From JBHJGP01 sp050331695 (lineage in GTDB: Bacteria; Pseudomonadota; Alphaproteobacteria; Geminicoccales; Geminicoccaceae): DNA of 64,000 nucleotides. Shown piece after piece: positions 44,251 to 53,326 of this stretch. The stretch spans positions 124,001 through 188,000 of the forward strand of contig JBHJGP010000001.1 in assembly GCA_050331695.1 (NCBI GenBank). Direction: 5' to 3'. Under the pieces are notes generated by a model. It had not been told where the DNA came from and did not search any database. It was given only the letters and a program-made list of their open reading frames with translations. The position numbers were made by a program, and so were the translations under genes. How positions within the stretch are numbered: the stretch's first letter is position 1; each line of letters opens with the position of its first letter.

Positions 44251-44712
44251 ATGGTAGAAAAACAATCTAAGAGATCGAAACACATAATTGTGACCAGTTG
44301 GAACAACAGCAAAAATTACATGATGGCCGTGGACGAGTTCACTGGGATTGTCGTTGGCAAAGACGCGACGAATTCAGAATATGTAATCAGAAACGGCGTG
44401 ATCGCTCCAGGCGCGTCTATTCCGGATCACTACCACAAGTGGGAAGATCAGACATTTCATATTATCGAAGGGCGACTTGAGGCCAAGATTGGCGATGCTC
44501 ACTATTCCCTTGGGTCGGGTGACACGGCTCATTGCCCTAGAGGCGTTTCGCATTTCATGAAGAACGTTGGCCAGACCCAGGCACGGCTGATCAGCTATAT
44601 CTTCCCAGGCGATTGGGCAGAGTCGTTCATGGCCGAAACGTCCCGTCAAAACCAAAACAATCAGCGCGATCTTGAATTGATCGAAGAGCGTTTTGGGGTC
44701 GTTTATCTTTAG
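44251..44712 (+). CDS. Cupin-domain protein
   Basis: The 153-residue product is a single cupin barrel with the metal motif DHYHKWEDQTFHIIEG (two His and a Glu) and the second motif GDTAHCPRGVSHFM. Function cannot be assigned; such small cupins include isomerases and dioxygenases. ATG 44251 has GGAG 8 bases upstream. Base composition is clearly more AT-rich than neighbours (many AAA, AAT and AAC codons), which suggests recent transfer together with the adjacent VOC gene. Confidence 0.82.
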   Translation: MVEKQSKRSKHIIVTSWNNSKNYMMAVDEFTGIVVGKDATNSEYVIRNGVIAPGASIPDHYHKWEDQTFHIIEGRLEAKIGDAHYSLGSGDTAHCPRGVSHFMKNVGQTQARLISYIFPGDWAESFMAETSRQNQNNQRDLELIEERFGVVYL

Positions 44713-44814
44713 CCATTCAAGCCGACATTCGGTGCCATCGATCGAACGGCGGCTTCGTCCCGCGCAGCCGATGTCCAAACCATGACACTGCCCGAGGTCG
44801 AAGGGGCCACAGGC

Positions 44815-45576
44815 CTAACGCTCCCCGCCAGCCAGCGTCTTGATCACGCCGTGGAGCAGGTGCACTTCCGGATCGCTGAGCCGGCGGCGCTCTAGCAACA
44901 GTTCCAGCTCGCGGATCCGGGCCAGGCGGCGGTCCGGGCTTCTGAAAAAGCCTCGCTCGTCGAGGGCCACGACCAGGCGGTCGACCAGCCGGCGGACGTC
45001 GGCCTTGGATGCCGGGGACACGGCGTCCGGGTCCGTCGCCCGGTCGCCGTCGCCGGTGCCCGCCCGGTGCCACTCATAGGCTGTCAGAAGCACGGCCTGG
45101 CCCAGATTGAGGGACGAAAAATCGGGATTGAGCGGGATGGTGACGATGGCGTCGGCAAGCGCGATCTCGTCATTGGTGAGACCGAAGCGCTCCGGGCCGA
45201 AGAGCAGGCCGACACGGCGACCTGCGGTGGCGAAGGATCGGGCCTCATGGCCCAGCCTCTCGCTGGTGATCACCGGCTTGGTCATGCCGCGGGGCCGCGC
45301 CGTGGTCGCGAAGACATGCTGGAGGTCGGCGATCGCCAGGTCGGTGTCGGCGAACAGCTCGATGCCGTCCAGAACGCTGAAGGCACCGGATGAAGCGGCG
45401 ACGGTCTTGGCGTTCGGCCAGCCACATTGCGGTGCCACCAACCGCAGCCGGGTGAGGCCGAAATTGAGCATGGCCCGGGCGGCGGCGCCGACATTCTCGC
45501 CCATCTGCGGGCGGACCAGAATGACGACCGGCTCGGAGGCCGCGTCGCCCGCCGGGTCCGGTGGGCTCGCGGTCAT
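44815..45576 (-). CDS. trmJ: tRNA (cytidine/uridine-32-2'-O)-methyltransferase TrmJ
   Basis: The 253-residue SPOUT methyltransferase has VRPQMGENVGAAARAMLNFGL (motif 1), LLFGPERFGLTNDEI (motif 2) and IPLNPDFSSLNLGQAV (motif 3, SAM knot), then a helical C-terminal extension. TrmJ methylates position 32 of several tRNAs. Its ATG directly follows the cimA stop (TGAATG). It is the last gene of cysS-cimA-trmJ. Confidence 0.9.
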   Translation of the reverse strand: MTASPPDPAGDAASEPVVILVRPQMGENVGAAARAMLNFGLTRLRLVAPQCGWPNAKTVAASSGAFSVLDGIELFADTDLAIADLQHVFATTARPRGMTKPVITSERLGHEARSFATAGRRVGLLFGPERFGLTNDEIALADAIVTIPLNPDFSSLNLGQAVLLTAYEWHRAGTGDGDRATDPDAVSPASKADVRRLVDRLVVALDERGFFRSPDRRLARIRELELLLERRRLSDPEVHLLHGVIKTLAGGER

Positions 45577-47172
45577 TCAGGCGGCCTGGCGGTTCTTTTT
45601 GTCCAGGTACAGCTTGTAGGTGATGCTGTCGGTCAGCGCCAAGAACGAGGCCTCTATGATGTTGGCCGAGACACCGACCGTCGACCAGGTCCGTCCGGAG
45701 GCCCGGTCGTGGCTGTCCATGATGACCCGGGTGACGGCGTCGGTGTCGGCTTCCGGATTGAGAATGCGCACCCGGTAGTCCGAGAGTTCGAGATCCGCGA
45801 GCGAGGGGTAGGACGGCAGCAGGGTCTTGCGCAGCGCGTGGTCGAGCGCGCCCACCGGACCGGCGCCGCTGGCATATTCCTCCAGCTTCTGGCCGTCGAC
45901 CTCGACCTCGACGATTGCGCGAGACACCGTCACGGTCTCGTTTCGGGCATTGATCCGGCGTTCGGTCTGGACGTTGAACATGATCGGCATGAACGGGGTC
46001 GGCAGATGCTCGAAGGTGCGCCGGGTCAGGATCTCGAAGCTCGCCGCGGCGCCTTCGAAGGCATAGCCCTGGGATTCCTTCTCCTTCAGGGTTCTGAGGA
46101 GATCGCCGACCTCGACCTTCGCCGGATCGCAACCGATCTCGCGCAACCGCGCCATCAGGTTGGAACGGCCGGCCTGATCGGAGACGACGATGTCGCGGTG
46201 ATTGCCGACCGCCTCCGGATCGATGTGTTCATAAAACAAAGGGTTGCGGGCGACAGCGGACGCGTGAAGGCCGCCTTTGTGGGCGAAGGCGTTGGCGCCG
46301 ACATAAGGGGCCGACGGCCAGGGTGAGCGGTTCAAAAGCTCGTCGAACTGGCGGGACAGATATGTCAGCTGCTTGAGGCCCTGCTCGTCGATGCCGGTAA
46401 CAAAACCTTCCTTCAGGACGAGGGCCGGGATCAGGCTCACCAGATTGGCATTGCCGCAGCGCTCACCCAGGCCGTTGAGGGTGCCCTGGACCTGCCGGGC
46501 ACCGGCGCGGATGCCGGCGAGCGCGCCGGCGACGGCGGTCTCGCTGTCATTGTGGGTGTGAATACCGAGCCTGGCGTCGGGAAGTTCAGCCCGGACCTCC
46601 GCCACCACCCGCTCGATCTCAGCCGGAAGCGTACCGCCATTGGTGTCGCAAAGGACCAGCCAGTCGGCGCCGCCGGCGTCCGCGGCCTTGAGGCAGGCGA
46701 GCGCGTAGGCCGGATCGGCCCGGTAGCCATCGAAGAAATGCTCAGCATCGAACATGACTTCGCTGGCATGGGCCCGGCTCGCCTCGAGACTGTCCTGGAT
46801 CATGGCCAGATTTTCGTCGAGCTCGGCGCCGAGCGCGCCGGTGACGTGCCAGGTCCAGGTCTTGCCGACCAGGGTGATGACATCGACCCGGGACCGGAAC
46901 ACGGGCGCCAGGCCTGGATCATTGGCGGCGCTGCGGCCGCTTCTGCGGGTCATGGCGAAGGCGCAGAACTTCGCCCGCTCGAGAGCCGGCGGCTCGGCGA
47001 AAAAGGCGTCGGCGGTGGGATTGGCACCGGGCCAGCCGCCCTCGACGTAATCGATGCCCAGCGCGTCCAGCTGGCGGGCGATGGTGATCTTGTCGCCGAC
47101 ACTGAAATCAACCCCCTGGGTCTGCGCGCCATCGCGCAGGGTCGTGTCGTAAAGATAGATACGTTCGCTCAT
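45577..47172 (-). CDS. cimA: (R)-citramalate synthase
   Basis: CimA condenses acetyl-CoA and pyruvate to citramalate, a threonine-independent route to isoleucine. The 531-residue protein has the DRE-TIM barrel (YDTTLRDGAQTQGV, VEGGWPGANPT, HTHNDSETAVAGAL, QGTLNGLGERCGNANL) and the C-terminal LeuA-type regulatory domain. Length and the GGWPG block distinguish it from LeuA. Start overlaps the cysS stop by 4 bases and its stop abuts trmJ. Confidence 0.92.
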   Translation of the reverse strand: MSERIYLYDTTLRDGAQTQGVDFSVGDKITIARQLDALGIDYVEGGWPGANPTADAFFAEPPALERAKFCAFAMTRRSGRSAANDPGLAPVFRSRVDVITLVGKTWTWHVTGALGAELDENLAMIQDSLEASRAHASEVMFDAEHFFDGYRADPAYALACLKAADAGGADWLVLCDTNGGTLPAEIERVVAEVRAELPDARLGIHTHNDSETAVAGALAGIRAGARQVQGTLNGLGERCGNANLVSLIPALVLKEGFVTGIDEQGLKQLTYLSRQFDELLNRSPWPSAPYVGANAFAHKGGLHASAVARNPLFYEHIDPEAVGNHRDIVVSDQAGRSNLMARLREIGCDPAKVEVGDLLRTLKEKESQGYAFEGAAASFEILTRRTFEHLPTPFMPIMFNVQTERRINARNETVTVSRAIVEVEVDGQKLEEYASGAGPVGALDHALRKTLLPSYPSLADLELSDYRVRILNPEADTDAVTRVIMDSHDRASGRTWSTVGVSANIIEASFLALTDSITYKLYLDKKNRQAA

Positions 47173-48548
47173 GACAATCGCCGCCAGGTGGTTCCGTCGG
47201 GTCCATCCTCAAGGATGATCCCGCGTGCTTCGAGCTCCTCGCGAATGCGGTCCGCTTCGGCGAAATTCTTGGCGACCCGGGCGGCATTGCGTTTGGCGAT
47301 GAGCTTCGCGATCTCCTCGCTGTCCTCGCCGTCGCCGGCGAGCCAGTGACGCGGCTCGTCCCGAAACAGGCCCAACAATTCGCCGGCAGCCAACATCTCG
47401 CCCTTGAGGCGGGAGCGGATCTGAACGCTTTTCGCCTTGTTGGCGGAGCCCGCCAGTTCGTGAAGGCCGGCCAACGCCCGGGGCGTGTTCAGATCGTCCT
47501 GCAGACCGTCCATCACCGCCTTGGACGGTTTCGTCGGCGAGGGCGGCAGGTCGACATCGGCCAGGCCGTCGAGGGCGCGATAGAGCCGGGTCAGCGCGCT
47601 TTCCGCCTGGGCCAGCGCCTGCCGGTTGAAGTCGATCGGTTTGCGGTAGTGGGTCGACAGCATCCAGTAGCGGATCACATCAGCCGGTACCTCGTCAAGG
47701 ATCTCGCGCACGGTGACGAAATTGCCGGCCGACTTCGCCATCTTGTCGTCCTCGATGGTGACGAAGCCATTGTGCAGCCAATAGCGCGCCATGGTCTCGA
47801 CGCCGTAGGCGCAGCAGCTCTGGGCGATTTCGTTCTCATGGTGAGGAAAGATCAGATCAACCCCGCCGCCGTGGATATCGAAGGTCGCACCCAGATAGTG
47901 GCTGCTCATGGCCGAACATTCGATATGCCAGCCGGGCCGGCCACGGCCCCAGGGACTGTCCCAGCCGGGCTGCTGATCGCTCGAAGGTTTCCACAAGACG
48001 AAATCCGCGGGATCGCGCTTATAGGGTGCGACCTCGACCCGGGCGCCGGCGATCTGGTCGTCCCGGTCGCGCCTCGAAAGTTGGCCATAGGCCGACATGG
48101 CGGGAACGTGGAACAGAACATGCCCCTCGGCCTCGTAAGCCACGCTTTGGCGGATCAGGGTTTCGATCAATCGGATCATGCCGTCGACATGATCGGTGGC
48201 CCGGGGTTCCACGTCTGGACGCAAGCACAGGAGACCGTCGACATCCTCGTGGAAGCCCTCGATGGTCCGCTCTGTGAGCGAGCCGACGCTTTCGTCCCGC
48301 TCCCTGGCGCGCTCGATGATACGGTCGTCGATATCCGTGATGTTGCGGACGTAGGTGACGTGCCGGTAGGTCGCCTTGAGCAGCCGGTACAGGACGTCGA
48401 AGACGATAAAGGGTCGGGCGTTGCCAATGTGGATCGGCCCGTAAACCGTCGGTCCGCAGACATACATGCCCACATGGTTGGCGCGTAAGGGGCGAAAGCG
48501 GTCCTTCGACCGCGAAAACGTGTTGTAGAGGCTTAGACCATCGCTCAC
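47169..48548 (-). CDS. cysS: Cysteinyl-tRNA synthetase
   Basis: The 459-residue class I synthetase has MYVCGPTVYGPIHIGNAR (zinc Cys and HIGH-type motif), RNITDIDDRII, GRPGWHIECSAMS and the KMSKS loop, which reads KMAKSAGNF. It charges tRNA-Cys. Length is normal. It starts divergently from the polysaccharide ligase gene with 54 bp between, and is the first gene of its operon with cimA and trmJ. Confidence 0.96.
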   Translation of the reverse strand: MSDGLSLYNTFSRSKDRFRPLRANHVGMYVCGPTVYGPIHIGNARPFIVFDVLYRLLKATYRHVTYVRNITDIDDRIIERARERDESVGSLTERTIEGFHEDVDGLLCLRPDVEPRATDHVDGMIRLIETLIRQSVAYEAEGHVLFHVPAMSAYGQLSRRDRDDQIAGARVEVAPYKRDPADFVLWKPSSDQQPGWDSPWGRGRPGWHIECSAMSSHYLGATFDIHGGGVDLIFPHHENEIAQSCCAYGVETMARYWLHNGFVTIEDDKMAKSAGNFVTVREILDEVPADVIRYWMLSTHYRKPIDFNRQALAQAESALTRLYRALDGLADVDLPPSPTKPSKAVMDGLQDDLNTPRALAGLHELAGSANKAKSVQIRSRLKGEMLAAGELLGLFRDEPRHWLAGDGEDSEEIAKLIAKRNAARVAKNFAEADRIREELEARGIILEDGPDGTTWRRLS

Positions 48549-48602
48549 GGCGCATAAGTCCGTTTCTATTCAACTTATGGTTAAAATGCGTTATGCAGCG
48601 GC

Positions 48603-49937
48603 ATGCCCAGCCATGCCCGCTCCGCATCCGCGTCGACAGGTCTCGGTGGCATCGCCCAGAGACTGTTCGTCGCCTTGTTGGTCCTAGCGCCGTTGCCGCT
48701 GGGGGGCAATGAGCCGCTTGCTTGGCACGGCTTCGCGCTGGTCACGGGTCTCTGTCTTCTATTGCTGGCCCTGGATCCCAAAGCCACACCGCCAAGGCTA
48801 GTGCCGCCGGCGCTCCACGTCATGGTGGTCGGCGGTTTGGTCCTCTGCTGGATCACCTTTCAGGGGCTGAACGGTCTGCCGCAGGGCTGGGCGCATCCCG
48901 CCTGGGAGGGGCTCGAGCGGGAGATGGTAGGCGCGGCGCCGGGCCGGGCGATTGACAGCCTGGTTCTCGCCGCCACCGCTATTGGCGGCTTTTGGATGGG
49001 GCTGCAGAAGGGGAGATCGAGCCGGGCCCTGGCGGTCCTGATCATCGGCAACGCGGCGGTCGCGGCGCTCGCCATGGCCGCGTTGATCACGCCCGTGCCG
49101 CCGGCCTTATCCTGGCTCAACGAGGCTTATCCCGACGATGCCACCGGTCCGTTCGTCAGCCGCAACAGTTTCGGCGCCTATGCGGTGATCGGGCTGATCA
49201 TGGCGCTGGGGCTTACTCGTCATCGGCTTCGAGCCGGCGGCGGCCCTTTGATCCAAAGGCTCGATGACAGTTGGTGGCTGGCCGCGGCGATTGCCTTGCT
49301 TGCAGCCGCAATCGTCTCCTCCCACTCCCGCGGCGCGTGGCTCAGCCTGATCTGCGCGCTGATCGCATTCTGGTTGCCGCACTGGACCGGAGACCGCCGG
49401 AAAAGAGGGCCCTACGGCCCGGCGCCGGTCGCGTTTCCGCTTTTCTTGGCCGTGATCGCAGGCGTTTGGCTTCTGCTCGCCTCGACCGCGACCCTCGTTC
49501 GGTTTGCCGATGGCGGCTGGCAGGGACGGTTTGAGATCTGGCAGATCACCTGGGAAATGATCCTGGCCCGGCCGCTCCTGGGACACGGCGCCGGTGCCTT
49601 CGCTTACCTATTTCCGGGCTTCGCCGGCACCCGACTTACCGGTTGGTACGACAATCCGCACAACCTCTATCTGACTTGGGCCGCTGCCTTCGGCCTGCCG
49701 ATGGCGGCGCTGTGCGTGGGCGTCGCGTTCCTGGCGGTCGTGGGCGTCCTGCGCGCGAGGCCCGTTTCCGCCGAAGCCGCTCTGGATCTGGCGATTGCGC
49801 GGGGGGCGTTGGTCGCCGCGGCGGTCCACAGTCTGATGGACAATGCTTACGAGACGCCGGCGATCTCGCTGCTCATAGCCTGGCTCACGGGCCGAGCGAT
49901 GCGAGCGCTTGGTCGAGCTCCACCAGGCGCTCCCTGA
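48603..49937 (+). CDS. O-antigen ligase/polymerase-like membrane protein
   Basis: The 444-residue protein has about ten to twelve hydrophobic helices and the Wzy_C signature: VSSHSRGAWLSL, followed by a periplasmic loop with ARPLLGHGAGAF and DNPHNLYLTW. Members polymerise or ligate surface polysaccharides in the inner membrane. Next to a Wzc-type kinase, a role in exopolysaccharide assembly is likely. Its 3' end overlaps the 131-aa gene convergently by 53 bp. Confidence 0.85.
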   Translation: MPSHARSASASTGLGGIAQRLFVALLVLAPLPLGGNEPLAWHGFALVTGLCLLLLALDPKATPPRLVPPALHVMVVGGLVLCWITFQGLNGLPQGWAHPAWEGLEREMVGAAPGRAIDSLVLAATAIGGFWMGLQKGRSSRALAVLIIGNAAVAALAMAALITPVPPALSWLNEAYPDDATGPFVSRNSFGAYAVIGLIMALGLTRHRLRAGGGPLIQRLDDSWWLAAAIALLAAAIVSSHSRGAWLSLICALIAFWLPHWTGDRRKRGPYGPAPVAFPLFLAVIAGVWLLLASTATLVRFADGGWQGRFEIWQITWEMILARPLLGHGAGAFAYLFPGFAGTRLTGWYDNPHNLYLTWAAAFGLPMAALCVGVAFLAVVGVLRARPVSAEAALDLAIARGALVAAAVHSLMDNAYETPAISLLIAWLTGRAMRALGRAPPGAP

Positions 49938-50280
49938 CCACGGCCGAAGCCGGAAGCTGGCGCCGCAAGCGGAGATCGATCCGTTTCGCGCTTTCGATCG
50001 CCTCTTGATAACCATCCGCAGTGGTCGCGGTCTCGGCCTTGGCGATCCAAGCGAGGGATGCGGCTTCGAGAATGTCGGGGCCTGGCGACCATTTCACGGC
50101 TCTATCCAGGTGAGACGGCAGTGGCATAGGCGTGGAATGCTGGGCCGCCAGCAAGAAGAGATGACCGGTGGCGTGGGGCGCGGCCAGCGCGATCAGGCCA
50201 AGGCCGGCCAGAGCCAAGCCGGAGCGCCAGACCCTGCTTCGCGGCTCAGGTGGTGACGTAGTAGTTGGCGTAGCGCGCAT
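49885..50280 (-). CDS. Small membrane-anchored hypothetical protein in polysaccharide locus
   Basis: The 131-residue protein has one N-terminal hydrophobic helix (SGLALAGLGLIALAAPHA) and a helical C-terminal part with SLAWIAKAETATTADGYQEAI, TPR-like in feel. It overlaps the kinase gene upstream by 35 bp and the ligase downstream, which argues that it is translated with the kinase. No family recognised. Confidence 0.6.
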   Translation of the reverse strand: MRATPTTTSPPEPRSRVWRSGLALAGLGLIALAAPHATGHLFLLAAQHSTPMPLPSHLDRAVKWSPGPDILEAASLAWIAKAETATTADGYQEAIESAKRIDLRLRRQLPASAVVRERLVELDQALASLGP

Positions 50281-52429
50281 AGGCGTCGGCCTGATCCTTG
50301 TAGCCCCAGCGGAGGTGGCGCTTCAGATCGACCTGGGCGATGACGACGCCGGTGATCGCAGCGTCCAGGCGTTGCAGCTGGCGGAAAGCGTCCGCCGCGA
50401 CCCGTTGAGGCGTCTTCTCCCACTGGGTGACGAGGATGACCTGGTCAGCGACATGGACCAGGCTCGACGCGTCCGGGACCACCGATAAGGGCGGCGTGTC
50501 GTAGATGACGAGTTCGTAGTTCTGGGCGGTCGCCATCAGACCGTCGAGGGCCGTGCTTCGCAAGAGACCGGCCGGGTTCGCCACCGGCTGGAGTGCCGGC
50601 AGAACGTCCAGCCGGCTCTGCGGGTCCTTGCGGATCGCCTGGGTCGGCGCGACCCCGTCCCGAAGCACGTCGACCGCGCTGAACTCGCCGAACAGGCCAA
50701 AGCGCTGGGCCAAGGCCGGCCGCCGCAGATCCGCTTCAACCAGAAGCGTCGATACCCCCTCGAGCGCGGCAACCCGGGCAAGCGCCGCCGAGAAGGTGGT
50801 CTTGCCCTCGGCCGGCAGGGCCGAGGTCACAACCAGCTGAGTTGGGCTCTCGCGATCGTTTCTGACCAGCAAAACCTGGGTGAGGGCGGAACGGATCGCC
50901 TCACTGTAGGCCGATCCAGGATCCTCGATCAGCGCGTCAAGCGGGTCGGCCTTGGGCCCACGGCCCTTCAGCCGGGGCACCATGGCCAGCGTTCGGGTGC
51001 CGAGAACCTCTTCGATTTCCCGGGCGCTTCGAAAGCCGTCGTCCAATTGTTCGACGAAGAAGGTGGCGATCAACCCCAGAAGCAGACCCAGGGCGGCGCC
51101 CAACGGCAGGATCACGCCGAGCTTCGGAAATTCCGGCGCCGCCGGTTTGGCGGCGGGCGTGATGATCCGCACATCCCGCCAACCGACATCGGTCTCCTGG
51201 CTCGTTCTGTGCAAGAGACCGGCGAGATTGTCGTAGCGCGCCTGCACGTTCGCCCGGGCGCGCTCCAAATCGTTCAGGTTCGAACGGATTTCGGTGCGGT
51301 TGACCGCCTCGTCCTTAAGCGCCGCGAGGCTCTCCTCCAACGCGCTCGCCCGGGTCTTCGCGACCTCCACCTCGCTCGCGAACTGATTGATCATGCGCGA
51401 GACCTCGGCGCTGATGCGAAGCTCGATCCGCTCGCGCTCGGCGTTGAGACCGACGATCACCGGATGCCGGTTGCCGTATTGCGACTGGAGTTCCGCCTGG
51501 CGGCGGATGAGGCTGGCCTGCTCGGCCCGGAGCGCCTGGAGCATCGGCGATGCGGTCAGCTCGACGATGTCCTCAGCGGCGCCCTGGCGATTGAGCCGGC
51601 GCATATTGTCTAGGGTCGCCTGTTTCTCCGTAAGCGCGACCTTCTCCTCAATCAGTTGCTTGTTGATGTCGGCGATCTCTGCCGCCCTGGCGGCGGAGGC
51701 GTTGCCGTCGACCAGGCCGCTCTCCCGCTTGACGAAGTTGATCGTCTGTTCGGCCTGGTCGAGTTCCGCTTCCAGCTCGGCCATTCGGCCGCGCAGCCAA
51801 TCCTGGGCCACCTGGGAACGTTCGTAGCGGGCGACCAGGCGATCGACGATGTAAACATCCGCCAGCGTGTTGGCGACCAGCGCCGCCATGTCCGGATAGC
51901 GATGGCTGTAGCGGATTTCGATGACGTGGGATTGGGCCAGGCGAATGACCTCCAGATGGTCGAGGACGCGGCGGACCGCCTGCTGCCTCGGTTCCTCGAC
52001 CGTCGTCTCCGTCGCGGCCGGCGGTAGCCAGCGCTCGAGAACGGTGTGTTCCGCCGCCCAGCGCCGGAGGGAACCGACGCTGGCCTGTTCGACCAAGAAA
52101 CCCTGATCTTCGTTGAGCGAGAGCTTGTCGACGACCCGTTCCGCCAGCAGGCGCGATTCGATCACCTTGATCTCGGTCGCCAGCGTTTCTTGGTCGATGG
52201 TGCGCTGGAGTTGGGCCTGCTCCTTCAGCGGCTGGCCCTGAGCCGGAGGTTCCAAAACCAGTTGCGTGGAAGCTGTGTAACTTTTCGGCAGATTGACGCC
52301 GATGCCCAGGGCCAGGAGCATCATCGCCAACGTCGAACCGGCAAGCAGCCGCCGGCGCCGCGAGACAATCCGCAACAGATCGGCCAGGGCGATATCGCCG
52401 TTGGCGGAACCGTCGGTCGTTCTCCTCAT
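50246..52429 (-). CDS. Wzc/GumC-type polysaccharide co-polymerase with BY-kinase domain
   Basis: The 727-residue protein has an N-terminal cytoplasmic tail, a Wzz domain between two transmembrane helices, a long coiled coil (about 170-380) and a C-terminal tyrosine autokinase. The kinase shows Walker A SALPAEGKTT, Walker A' LLVEADLRRP (Glu in place of the first Asp) and Walker B LVIYDTPPLSV, with a Tyr-rich tail (YARYANYY). Such proteins control chain length in Wzx/Wzy export. ATG 52429 is favoured by AAAGG spacing; 52435 is an alternative. Confidence 0.9.
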   Translation of the reverse strand: MRRTTDGSANGDIALADLLRIVSRRRRLLAGSTLAMMLLALGIGVNLPKSYTASTQLVLEPPAQGQPLKEQAQLQRTIDQETLATEIKVIESRLLAERVVDKLSLNEDQGFLVEQASVGSLRRWAAEHTVLERWLPPAATETTVEEPRQQAVRRVLDHLEVIRLAQSHVIEIRYSHRYPDMAALVANTLADVYIVDRLVARYERSQVAQDWLRGRMAELEAELDQAEQTINFVKRESGLVDGNASAARAAEIADINKQLIEEKVALTEKQATLDNMRRLNRQGAAEDIVELTASPMLQALRAEQASLIRRQAELQSQYGNRHPVIVGLNAERERIELRISAEVSRMINQFASEVEVAKTRASALEESLAALKDEAVNRTEIRSNLNDLERARANVQARYDNLAGLLHRTSQETDVGWRDVRIITPAAKPAAPEFPKLGVILPLGAALGLLLGLIATFFVEQLDDGFRSAREIEEVLGTRTLAMVPRLKGRGPKADPLDALIEDPGSAYSEAIRSALTQVLLVRNDRESPTQLVVTSALPAEGKTTFSAALARVAALEGVSTLLVEADLRRPALAQRFGLFGEFSAVDVLRDGVAPTQAIRKDPQSRLDVLPALQPVANPAGLLRSTALDGLMATAQNYELVIYDTPPLSVVPDASSLVHVADQVILVTQWEKTPQRVAADAFRQLQRLDAAITGVVIAQVDLKRHLRWGYKDQADAYARYANYYVTT

Positions 52430-52454
52430 CGTCATGCCTTTGTCGAAAAGAGGA

Positions 52455-53234
52455 TCAGTTGGGGCTGACCCGATCCCGCCGGCGAGGCTCGATCGGCGCC
52501 CGGACCGGGGGAGGCTGGAATTGGGGCCGTTCCGGACCGGCCGTCGGCTCGATGGTCGACACATCCAGATCGGCAACCGCCTGCACGATCGTCTCGTCGC
52601 CCCCGCCCTCGACCAGGCCAGCCAGGGTCGGTCCGCTCGGAGCGCCCGCCTCGAGCACCGCCTGCATCAGGGTTTGGGTCATGAGGGCCTGGTCGCCTTG
52701 CGAACGGCCGGGGCGCTCGGCCATGGCCCCTGCGGCGGCGGCTTTACCGAGCACCTCGATCAGCCTGTCCGGCGAGCCGCGGCTCAACCGATTGGCCTCA
52801 TCGACGATGCCCATGCTCAGCCGCCGCCAGGCTGTGGTGAGCCGTTGTGCCGCCAACGCGTCACCAGCGGGATCGAACCGTCGCGCCAAAGTCCCACCAA
52901 CCTCGGCCGCGAAGGTGGCGCCGGGGAGGGTGCGGCCCAGACCGATGAAGGCGGCTGCCCGGCCCAATCCTTCCGAACCGGCGGCGAGCATCGCCTCGCC
53001 ACCGTCGCCCTGGAGTGCCATCTCGGCAAGTGCGTTCGCCAGCTGGGCACCCTGACCTTCACCCACGGCGGCGTGCCTGGTGATGGCTTCGCTTCGAAGC
53101 CAGGTGGTGAACGCGGGACCGTCCGTCATACCGGCCGGAACGGCGAGCCGGCCCAGGTGGGGCTGGGCTGCGGACCCGGCCGCCAAATGGCTGAGAACGG
53201 CCGCGAGAACGAGCGGTAGAATCTGTTTGCGCAA
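52455..53234 (-). CDS. Secreted hypothetical protein in polysaccharide locus
   Basis: The 259-residue protein starts with a signal peptide (RKQILPLVLAAVLSHLAAGSAAQ) and continues as an Ala/Gly-rich helical domain to a Pro/Arg-rich tail. The start must be a TTG, as no ATG is in frame; the signal peptide supports it. It lies 25 bp upstream of the Wzc-type gene in the same direction, downstream of an AT-rich stretch (53235-53300) likely to hold the operon promoter. No family recognised. Confidence 0.65.
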   Translation of the reverse strand: MRKQILPLVLAAVLSHLAAGSAAQPHLGRLAVPAGMTDGPAFTTWLRSEAITRHAAVGEGQGAQLANALAEMALQGDGGEAMLAAGSEGLGRAAAFIGLGRTLPGATFAAEVGGTLARRFDPAGDALAAQRLTTAWRRLSMGIVDEANRLSRGSPDRLIEVLGKAAAAGAMAERPGRSQGDQALMTQTLMQAVLEAGAPSGPTLAGLVEGGGDETIVQAVADLDVSTIEPTAGPERPQFQPPPVRAPIEPRRRDRVSPN

Positions 53235-53326
53235 CGTTTTGATACCAAAGTGGGTAACGCTGCCGTTCTTTAACTTAAAAGTGAACTAAACACAATCTGA
53301 CCAACCTAAACGTGGGCAAATTTCTT

